From assembly GCA_910578825.1 (NCBI GenBank), contig CAJTSB010000016.1, forward strand, positions 10,244-67,505: a DNA stretch of 57,262 nucleotides, read 5' to 3'. The translations under genes and the position numbers were made by a program. The notes under the pieces are model-generated. The model did no database searches. It was not told the DNA's origin and was given only the letters and a program-made list of their open reading frames with translations. This document shows positions 52,164-57,262 of this stretch, piece after piece. This DNA comes from an uncultured Lachnospiraceae bacterium (GTDB lineage Bacteria; Bacillota; Clostridia; Lachnospirales; Lachnospiraceae). Each line of letters starts with the position of its first letter. The first letter of the stretch is position 1.

Positions 52164-52799
52164 TTGGCGGCGTTATTCGTGATCGCAGGTTGTGTTTTTT
52201 GGGGGAATGACACAAAAGCGGCAAAAAAACTAAAATCAATGGCAAGAAAGAGTAAATATTTTAAATTTAAAACGATTGACGTGGGGAGAAAATGCAGGCT
52301 ATATGCTGCGTCTTATGGAGGACAATCGGATAGTTCACTGGTTACAAATGAGGGATATGGTCTTATTACAAAAATGTATCCATATATAGAATTGGTGAAG
52401 AAGAGCAACAATAACTCAGAATTACGGTTAAGATTTTATGGGGAGTTGCATGAATTTTCCGTATATAACAGTACATCCCTATATTGCAGCAAATTTAAAA
52501 TGCGTACTTCGAACAGAAGGCTGGATTTGCCAATGAAACATACGTATGGAAAGAATTCCCGTGATAGTTCAGGATATTATTATTTGGGAAGTATGAAAGG
52601 ATACGCAACCGTATCGACTTCCTCAGATTTGCAGAAATCGAAATTGAAGAAATTTACAACGATGTTGGGTCAGGGCTCGCTGTCAATAAGGCTTGTAAGC
52701 ACGGATGGTGCATATCAGGAATTTAAAGTTATAAGTGAGGCGAGGAAAGACTGGCTGAAATTGGTGAAACAGTATCAATCACTGGTAAAGGGATTTTAG
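52164..52799 (+). CDS. Putative lipoprotein whose native start codon appears lost
   Basis: The frame open to 52799 encodes about 211 residues from a TTG at 52164, which has no ribosome binding site. Reading upstream in frame gives KKLKVSLLAALFVIAGC, a textbook lipoprotein signal with lipobox IAGC. The ideal start, about 6 bases after GGGAGG, would be ATGAAAAAATTA, but the sequence reads ATAAAAAATTA: the G of ATG is missing. Alternatively the ATG at 52135 is thrown out of frame by one A too few in the A-run. It is either a fresh 1-base mutation, a slippage-controlled start, or a sequence error. The rest is Lys/Ser-rich and unrecognised. Confidence 0.65.
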   Translation: MAALFVIAGCVFWGNDTKAAKKLKSMARKSKYFKFKTIDVGRKCRLYAASYGGQSDSSLVTNEGYGLITKMYPYIELVKKSNNNSELRLRFYGELHEFSVYNSTSLYCSKFKMRTSNRRLDLPMKHTYGKNSRDSSGYYYLGSMKGYATVSTSSDLQKSKLKKFTTMLGQGSLSIRLVSTDGAYQEFKVISEARKDWLKLVKQYQSLVKGF

Positions 52800-52854
52800 T
52801 TACAGGGGCATGTTGTGCTTGTTTTTTCGAAATATAATATGAAGGAGAATGGTT

Positions 52855-52971
52855 ATGACGCAATTGTTATTTGACACGGTATGGACTGGATTGAATCTTT
52901 GGTTGCTGCCGATTGTTTCTGCGGTAGCGTTGTGTTTTCTAAGATATCTTTATAAGAAAAGCACGGAGTAG
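52855..52971 (+). CDS. Small single-TM peptide (38 aa)
   Basis: MTQLLFDTVWTGLNLWLLPI continues to a hydrophobic helix and ends in RYLYKKSTE. GAAGGAGA lies 7 bases before the ATG, which supports translation. The small size, single helix and basic tail recall holin-like or type I toxin-like peptides, but I cannot assign a family. Confidence 0.6.
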   Translation: MTQLLFDTVWTGLNLWLLPIVSAVALCFLRYLYKKSTE

Positions 52972-53076
52972 CATATCACAAAAGTTATCAGGAGTATACT
53001 GGGGAACGGAAATTTAAAGGAAACCTGGATAAGCAATCCTTGTGGGACATGGATAACTTATCCGGTTTCCGATATG

Positions 53077-53907
53077 TCATGATTTGCTTATATTCTGTAA
53101 AATATATGGAATTCGTACGGCTAAATCAGGAATATGACATTTTAAATAATTCAGTAATTTCACATTGCCGCTATAGTAATGTTCTATCATCATTTCTAAA
53201 ATTTGCGAGATGTAGCGTTCCAGTGTTTCCTGATTTTTGGAAAAAATGCTTTGTGCAGTTTCCAGGTCTTCTTTCGTGAAATCATTAGAGCCGGGTGTTT
53301 TTTCCAGTGCAAAATGTAAAATCATGCTTTGCAACACGATGTCACAGATGTTTTCTATCATTACCCGATAATCCCCAGGATGCGACTCCAGGATATTCAG
53401 GATGTATGCCCTGTCAAAGTTTTGGAGAAATTGCTGCTCAAGAACAACGCATTTCAGATACGCTGACACTTTGTCAATCCCGGACAATGTGCTTAAATCT
53501 TTAAGGACAGGGTAATCCAGCGTGAGCAATGTTTCCTGCGGCGCATATTTTACATCATATCGCGATAAAAACATGGGAATTCCCTTACGGATGGTGTCGT
53601 TTAAGCACTCAGAGCCGTAATCTTCAAAATCCACAATGAGTTCATTGTAAATTTTATGCAGTTCTTTTACTTTATGTTCAACGATTTTTCGCCCCAGTGT
53701 ATACATTTCTTCAGCAGAAAGATTTTGGGTCTGAAGTGTATGCTCATTTGGATTTGCACATTCGTTGATACAGTATAGAACGCCCTCCATTAACATTTGT
53801 GCTTTCTCATAGGTGATGGATGAATGTTCGTAACCGGAATACTCAGAAGTAAGTTCCGCTACAATGGGGATAAGTTCTTCCATTGAATAATCAATATGTA
53901 GTGCCAT
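53077..53907 (-). CDS. Uncharacterised protein, DUF6179-like
   Basis: The 276-residue protein is soluble and helical, with an N-terminal stretch MALHIDYSMEELIPIVAELT and LMEGVLYCINE. I associate it with DUF6179, found beside DUF6323 in Clostridia, from memory only. ATG 53907 is preferred because GGAGG lies 6 bases upstream. It follows the partner gene's stop by 2 bases, so the two are coupled. Function is unknown. Confidence 0.65.
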   Translation of the reverse strand: MALHIDYSMEELIPIVAELTSEYSGYEHSSITYEKAQMLMEGVLYCINECANPNEHTLQTQNLSAEEMYTLGRKIVEHKVKELHKIYNELIVDFEDYGSECLNDTIRKGIPMFLSRYDVKYAPQETLLTLDYPVLKDLSTLSGIDKVSAYLKCVVLEQQFLQNFDRAYILNILESHPGDYRVMIENICDIVLQSMILHFALEKTPGSNDFTKEDLETAQSIFSKNQETLERYISQILEMMIEHYYSGNVKLLNYLKCHIPDLAVRIPYILQNISKS

Positions 53908-53909
53908 AG

Positions 53910-54461
53910 TTACCTCCATGCCAGTTCCCTTAATGCTTCCAGATACAGTTCTTTATCCCAACGTGTAACAATGTCAAATTTTTCAAATTCCCCTCGTCCT
54001 CCTGACGTTGAATGGTCAGAATATCCTGCACGAATTGCCTGGGCAAAAATATCCAGACAGGTTCCCTCCAGATAATCAAAATCCCCAAAACATACATTTT
54101 CAAACTGTTCCCTCATAAATTCCAGAAGTTCATCATCCGTTATCTCGTCCAGCATTTCGTTTTTATACAGAAAGAAAATTTCCTGGAGACGCGACAAAGA
54201 ATCGCGGTAATTATCCTGCATAATATACGACGAATCACAAAAAGCATAAATAATTTTAGGAAGGATACCCTGTCCAAATTCAATTCTTTGTTCGTTTCTC
54301 AGGGTATCTGCTCTGTCCTGTGCTAAAAGTTCCGCATCCTCCTTTCCCAAGACAAGTCCAAATTTTTCTGTGAATTGATTGGTGTCAAGGACCTGTGTGA
54401 TCTGTGTCTGTTTTGCCATTAATTTTAACCAGTTGTTCTGCGCAATAGTCATTTCATTCAC
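53910..54461 (-). CDS. Uncharacterised protein, DUF6323-like
   Basis: The 183-residue protein begins MNEMTIAQNNWLKLMAKQTQ and has no membrane segment. I associate it with DUF6323. Its ribosome binding site is AGGAGG, and it is co-transcribed with the DUF6179-like gene. A decayed copy of its early codons lies at 55289-55351, on the far side of rubrerythrin. Confidence 0.65.
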   Translation of the reverse strand: MNEMTIAQNNWLKLMAKQTQITQVLDTNQFTEKFGLVLGKEDAELLAQDRADTLRNEQRIEFGQGILPKIIYAFCDSSYIMQDNYRDSLSRLQEIFFLYKNEMLDEITDDELLEFMREQFENVCFGDFDYLEGTCLDIFAQAIRAGYSDHSTSGGRGEFEKFDIVTRWDKELYLEALRELAWR

Positions 54462-54507
54462 CTCCTAGAATGCTTATTATAGACTGCCAGGGGAGGTCTT
54501 ACAAGTC

Positions 54508-54536
54508 TTGAATTCAGGCGGTTTTTGTGGTATAAT
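54508..54536 (+). promoter_or_regulatory. Orphan forward promoter
   Basis: TTGAAT and TATAAT are 17 bases apart on the plus strand, but no plus-strand gene follows; transcription would start inside the hairpin at 54537-54580 and run antisense to the rubrerythrin 3' end. Confidence 0.55.
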
Positions 54537-54580
54537 ACATACAAAGAGATGCAGGAAAAGTTCCGCATCTCTTTGTATGT
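54537..54580. terminator. 16-bp perfect hairpin, terminator of rubrerythrin
   Basis: ACATACAAAGAGATGC pairs with GCATCTCTTTGTATGT, with an extra GGAA/TTCC pairing inside. It lies 50 bases past the rubrerythrin stop and just upstream of the DUF6323-like gene. Confidence 0.7.
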
Positions 54581-54629
54581 CTGGCAATATATTCTATTAT
54601 TTTTTCGGGCGTCTGGAATCATAGAAAGA

Positions 54630-55172
54630 TTAGTAATTCTCACTTTGTATTTCAAAATAGCTTTGTGGATGATTACATACCGGGCATACTTCTGGCGCCT
54701 TTGTGCCAACTACGATATGTCCGCAGTTACGGCATTCCCATACCTTGACTTCACTCTTCTCAAATACCTGCGCAGTTTCAATGTTCTTAAGAAGTGCGCG
54801 GTATCTCTCTTCGTGATGTTTTTCAATTTCGCCGACCGTCCGGAACTTTGCAGCCAATTCAGGGAATCCTTCTGCCTCGGCAGTCTTAGCGAACCCTTCA
54901 TACATATCTGTCCACTCATAGTTCTCACCTTCAGCCGCTGCCGTAAGGTTTTCCTTGGTATCGCCGATTCCAGACAATTCCTTGAACCACATTTTTGCGT
55001 GTTCTTTTTCATTGTCTGCGGTTTTGAGGAATAACGCTGCCATCTGTTCGTATCCTTCTTTTTTGGCAACAGATGCAAAATAGGGGTATTTATTCCTTGC
55101 CTGAGATTCGCCGGCAAATGCGGACTGTAAATTTTTTTCGGTTTGTGTTCCTGCGTATTTTGTTGTTGACAT
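54630..55172 (-). CDS. rbr: Rubrerythrin
   Basis: The 180-residue protein has a ferritin-like di-iron domain (AFAGESQARNKYPYFASVAK, NEKEHAKMWFKEL, EIEKHHEERYRALL) and a C-terminal rubredoxin domain (CRNCGH then CPVCNHPQ) holding one iron. It reduces hydrogen peroxide in anaerobes using electrons from rubredoxin or NADH systems. AAGGAGAG precedes the ATG. Length and order are classical. Confidence 0.96.
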   Translation of the reverse strand: MSTTKYAGTQTEKNLQSAFAGESQARNKYPYFASVAKKEGYEQMAALFLKTADNEKEHAKMWFKELSGIGDTKENLTAAAEGENYEWTDMYEGFAKTAEAEGFPELAAKFRTVGEIEKHHEERYRALLKNIETAQVFEKSEVKVWECRNCGHIVVGTKAPEVCPVCNHPQSYFEIQSENY

Positions 55173-55288
55173 ATTTCTCTCCTTTTTCTTTTGATAGCTT
55201 TCATTATAAAGTTATATGTTTTTTTGTCAATCATTAAATTCGTTATTTCGGTGATAACCTGAAGTTCTGTATCCTTTTTTTACAAAAA

Positions 55289-55351
55289 AAGTCCAAATAT
55301 TTCCATAAATTGATTGGTGTCAAGGATCTGTGTGATCTGTGTCTGTTTTGC
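55289..55351 (-). pseudogene. Fragment of a second DUF6323-like gene
   Basis: The 63 bases match 54354-54416 in the same orientation with about five differences. They translate to AKQTQITQILDTNQFMEIFG, against AKQTQITQVLDTNQFTEKFG in the intact gene. Nothing else of the gene remains. This is a relic of a duplication that now flanks rubrerythrin. Confidence 0.8.
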
Positions 55352-55437
55352 ATGTTTGCTGTTTATATGATATATTAAATATATATAAAATGTTATTACT
55401 ATCAGTATTTGTGCAAAAGAAAACGGGGGTATAGAAG

Positions 55438-56211
55438 TTGGATAAACGATTTTGGGAAAACATGATGAAATATTTTTTGGCATTTCTTTTATGTTCTGTA
55501 ATATCTTGGGGATTTTTTTATCATTGCAAACTGGAGAAAGTGGTTATGGCATATGATGCAATGCTGTATTTAGTATCTATACAGGTTACAATTGCAATGC
55601 TTGCAATAACTATAATGATCTTATTTCTTGATGTGGTTCAGGAAAGGATTTTGGGAATATCATATAAATACATATTTTTTAAGAGTAATATATACGGAAT
55701 GTTTAATATAACAGAGTGCATTTTTAGTATGTTGGGCCTTATGACATATAGTATTATATGTACATTTATATTAGCGGGAATTGATAATTACCAATGGCAG
55801 AGATACAGTCGATTTGGGTTATGCCTGTCAATGTCGGGGACAGTGGTACTGATGCTTCGTATGGTATGGCTGGGAATGATTGCAAAGTATAAAAAATCTC
55901 GTATTTATGAATTGATACTAAAAAAATTAAAAAAAGAATACGGTGCCGATAAACAAAAAGAATGTGATATTTTTGCTCCGGATACGCTAAGAAATAAGAT
56001 TTTAATATATATTATTTGCCGGGAACGAATGATTTTTTCAAGTTTAGGTTATAAAGAAAAAAATGATAAGATGGAACAATTTAAGAAGATGGAATTGAGC
56101 ATTTATTATTATATTCAATCTGCGCTCTGTGCTGATACGAGGGAATATAAGAAATTGATAAGAAAAATAGAAAAGTATGAAAATTCGTATTCTTCACTTC
56201 CGGAGAGATAG
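55438..56211 (+). CDS. Uncharacterised membrane protein (257 aa)
   Basis: The protein has about four hydrophobic segments (9-28, 40-65, 88-112, 125-145) and a charged cytoplasmic C-terminal part of about 100 residues. A TTG start follows GGGGG by about 8 bases; an in-frame stop lies just upstream, and the first ATG is eight codons later. The gene is AT-rich compared with the core of the window. I do not recognise its family. Confidence 0.6.
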   Translation: MDKRFWENMMKYFLAFLLCSVISWGFFYHCKLEKVVMAYDAMLYLVSIQVTIAMLAITIMILFLDVVQERILGISYKYIFFKSNIYGMFNITECIFSMLGLMTYSIICTFILAGIDNYQWQRYSRFGLCLSMSGTVVLMLRMVWLGMIAKYKKSRIYELILKKLKKEYGADKQKECDIFAPDTLRNKILIYIICRERMIFSSLGYKEKNDKMEQFKKMELSIYYYIQSALCADTREYKKLIRKIEKYENSYSSLPER

Positions 56212-56387
56212 ATGGAAGGTGGATATTTTCTGACGAAGAGGGTACTGAATTGAGGGAAAGATTCAAATTTGGTTCTGGTGTTGATCATATACAGCCCTTA
56301 AAAAATGAGGGTGCCGAAACATCCCCATTCCCTAAATTGCCACTTGAAAAACACAAGCAGATAGTTTATAATCAGTGTAGAAGGTAA
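56211..56387 (+). pseudogene. Fragment of an unrecognised coding region
   Basis: An open frame of 58 codons without a good start reads DGRWIFSDEEGTELRERFKF, then GSGVDHIQPLKNEG, and ends in YNQCRR. The DHIQPL and later LEKH residues have a faint HNH-nuclease or toxin-tail look. It overlaps the preceding stop in a different frame and has no ribosome binding site, so it is probably a gene remnant. Confidence 0.35.
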
Positions 56388-56458
56388 CGGAGATATTGGT
56401 CTGTCCCCATTACCCTAGACGGAAACTTGATGCGATAACAAAAAAGTTACTACAGAGC

Positions 56459-56494
56459 AAGCTATCCACTATAGCGGTAGAGGATAGCTTTTTT
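56459..56494 (+). terminator. Terminator next to the small toxin-like gene
   Basis: AAGCTATCC pairs with GGATAGCTT across 14 bases, with six T on the plus strand. On the minus strand TTTTTT occurs 12 bases beyond the stem, so it may also end the toxin transcript. It may mark the end of a convergent antisense RNA. Confidence 0.7.
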
Positions 56495-56499
56495 CCTGT

Positions 56500-56583
56500 C
56501 TATTTACGGTTGTTATGATTATATATGTAACTCAGGATGGCAAATACCACCAAGAGCAGCGTCAAAATTTCTAACGTGTTCAT
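56500..56583 (-). CDS. 27-aa hydrophobic peptide, type I toxin-like (TxpA/holin-like toxin type)
   Basis: The peptide MNTLEILTLLLVVFAILSYI continues YNHNNRK. It has one membrane helix after an early Glu and a short polar basic tail, the pattern of Firmicute type I toxins (putative holin-like toxins). The start follows AAAGGGGG by 4 bases. That site is the right arm of a hairpin (CCCTTT at the 5' side pairs with AAAGGG), which would hide it from ribosomes, a common trait of type I toxin mRNAs. A promoter lies at 56655-56683. Confidence 0.7.
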   Translation of the reverse strand: MNTLEILTLLLVVFAILSYIYNHNNRK

Positions 56584-56587
56584 AGTA

Positions 56588-56611
56588 CCCCCTTTCCGTT
56601 TCCGAAAAGGG
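56588..56611 (-). promoter_or_regulatory. Hairpin masking the toxin ribosome binding site
   Basis: On the minus strand CCCTTT pairs with AAAGGG, the core of the toxin's Shine-Dalgarno sequence, across a 12-base loop that can form one or two further pairs. Confidence 0.6.
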
Positions 56612-56654
56612 CAACCGAGGAACTATCTCCCTACTGTCTACACTGATTATTGAT

Positions 56655-56683
56655 ATTTTATCATATCCAGCATGATAAGACAA
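56655..56683 (-). promoter_or_regulatory. Promoter of the toxin-like gene
   Basis: On the minus strand TTGTCT and TAAAAT are 17 bases apart. Transcription would start near 56648, leaving a leader of about 65 bases before the toxin ATG. Confidence 0.6.
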
Positions 56684-56725
56684 TCTTCTAAAAGAATATG
56701 GGGGTTAAGAATCGCAGGCATATAT

Positions 56726-56760
56726 AAAATAGCCAGTCCTGGTCTGGGCTAGCTATTTTT
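56726..56760. terminator. Bidirectional terminator between the toxin-like and SLATT-like genes
   Basis: AAATAGC pairs with GCTATTT, with inner AG/CT and CC/GG pairs around TGGTCT. T-runs follow on both strands. It could end the minus-strand SLATT-like transcript and any plus-strand antisense RNA to the toxin leader. Confidence 0.7.
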
Positions 56761-56813
56761 GTTAAATAGAGTCTGTCTTTATCAATAAGGTCTGGATTGT
56801 TTCATTAGTAGAT

Positions 56814-57262
56814 TCAATCATCATATGTTGTTTCTGTCATCGTTTTTTCGCCCTTATCAAAGGCCTCCAGTAATTCATCTTTTGTTCCGTTGCCATTTTC
56901 ATATTTTATGATTGCATTATTTAAAGTAAGATATGCATTTCTAGCACCAAGAGATTTTTTCTTTGGATTTAAATAGTCACGAAAAGCGGAAGCTAATAAA
57001 TTAATTATTGTATAAAAAGCAATTTTAATCTTAAAATCCTCTCCAGATACAATATTATCAACTGTTATATATAATGTAATAACCATTGACAAATATGCAA
57101 GACCAACTAAAAAATATTCAACAGATATCCAAATATTTTGATTTCTTAACCAACTTTTTCTTATTTCTATATAGTATAAATCGCATTTTTGTTCTCTTTG
57201 ATCCAAGCTGCTATCGGCTCTATTAAGTTTTTCTATTTTTTTAAAGACATAATCATTACCTA
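56814..57262 (-). CDS. Two-TM protein, SLATT-like, cut by the right window edge
   Basis: The frame is open to the window edge with no stop, so the 5' end lies outside; a TTG at 57206 is not needed as a start. The visible part reads DYVFKKIEKLNRADSSLD, then LYYIEIRKSWLRNQNIW. Two membrane helices follow (EYFLVGLAYLSMVITLYITV and KIAFYTIINLLASAF), then a cytoplasmic helix (ARNAYLTLNNAIIKYENG) and an acidic end. This plan fits SLATT-type two-TM effectors, which partner nucleotide-second-messenger enzymes in anti-phage systems. The assignment rests on architecture only. Confidence 0.5.
   Translation of the reverse strand, partial: GNDYVFKKIEKLNRADSSLDQREQKCDLYYIEIRKSWLRNQNIWISVEYFLVGLAYLSMVITLYITVDNIVSGEDFKIKIAFYTIINLLASAFRDYLNPKKKSLGARNAYLTLNNAIIKYENGNGTKDELLEAFDKGEKTMTETTYDD

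Noticed and set aside
57204..57256. ATG codons at 57256 and 57250 as the start of the SLATT-like gene
   Set aside because: Counting the run of seven A (minus strand, 57236-57242) shows these ATGs lead to an early TAG and are out of frame; the true frame is open to the window edge, so the gene is partial.
1..57262. tRNA, rRNA or tmRNA genes and well-known riboswitches
   Set aside because: No cloverleaf ends, rRNA-like conserved blocks, T-box or other known leader motifs were recognised by eye; a covariance-model search would be needed to exclude them fully.

Overview
The window reads as a chromosomal segment of an anaerobic Firmicute of the Clostridia, most likely a Lachnospiraceae-type gut bacterium. 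This rests on gene content and style, not on a marker gene: strong AGGAGG-type ribosome binding sites, rubrerythrin, a PadR/DUF1700/DUF4097 operon, DUF5685, DUF1002, a glutamine-dependent NadE, a bifunctional Rel, and several XRE regulators with membrane tails. No rRNA or tRNA gene and no CRISPR array was seen.

Region 1 (1-7.4 kb) is accessory and AT-rich at its left end. A STAND-like P-loop ATPase with TPR-like repeats and an ATP-grasp ligase face each other, overlap at their 3' ends, and are enclosed by a perfect 33-bp inverted repeat (1-33 and 3347-3379). Next come a single polypeptide joining a HaeIII-type (GGCC) cytosine methyltransferase to its restriction endonuclease, two small genes, and a tyrosine recombinase. 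This looks like a defence or mobile island and is the most interesting part of the window.

Region 2 (7.4-20 kb) is a mixed belt: an XRE membrane regulator with tandem operators, a MotA-like channel gene overlapping a membrane-bound LuxR-type regulator, MutY, two paralogous family-2 glycosyltransferases, two acetyltransferases, an antitoxin-like gene with a zeta toxin that has lost an internal segment, an NAD(P)H-dependent FMN reductase, a methyltransferase, and a glycosyltransferase / NlpC-P60-like / flippase-like cluster.

Region 3 (18.7-36.2 kb) is mainly housekeeping: nicotinate phosphoribosyltransferase, a lipoprotein with trigger-factor PPIase, AsnRS, two divergent DHH phosphoesterases (NrnA-like and RecJ), a soluble MCP-like protein, a lipase, a DUF1002 surface protein with 39-bp repeats, Hsp33, NAD synthase, DUF5685, a DnaJ-domain protein and a flavodoxin.

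Region 4 (36.2-51.5 kb) is regulatory: a PPC-domain protein, PadR-DUF1700-DUF4097, a response regulator/kinase/ABC/FtsX-type set, a two-domain GNAT protein, Rel, and a LytTR/GHKL (Agr-like) pair.

Region 5 (51.5 kb-end) becomes AT-rich again. It holds an XRE regulator, a lipoprotein gene whose start codon appears broken, a 38-aa membrane peptide, a DUF6179/DUF6323-like pair, rubrerythrin followed by a decayed second DUF6323 copy, an unknown membrane protein, a 27-aa type I toxin-like peptide with a Shine-Dalgarno-masking hairpin, and, cut by the right edge, a two-TM SLATT-like protein. Both ends of the window therefore look like defence or mobile territory around a core of conserved genes.
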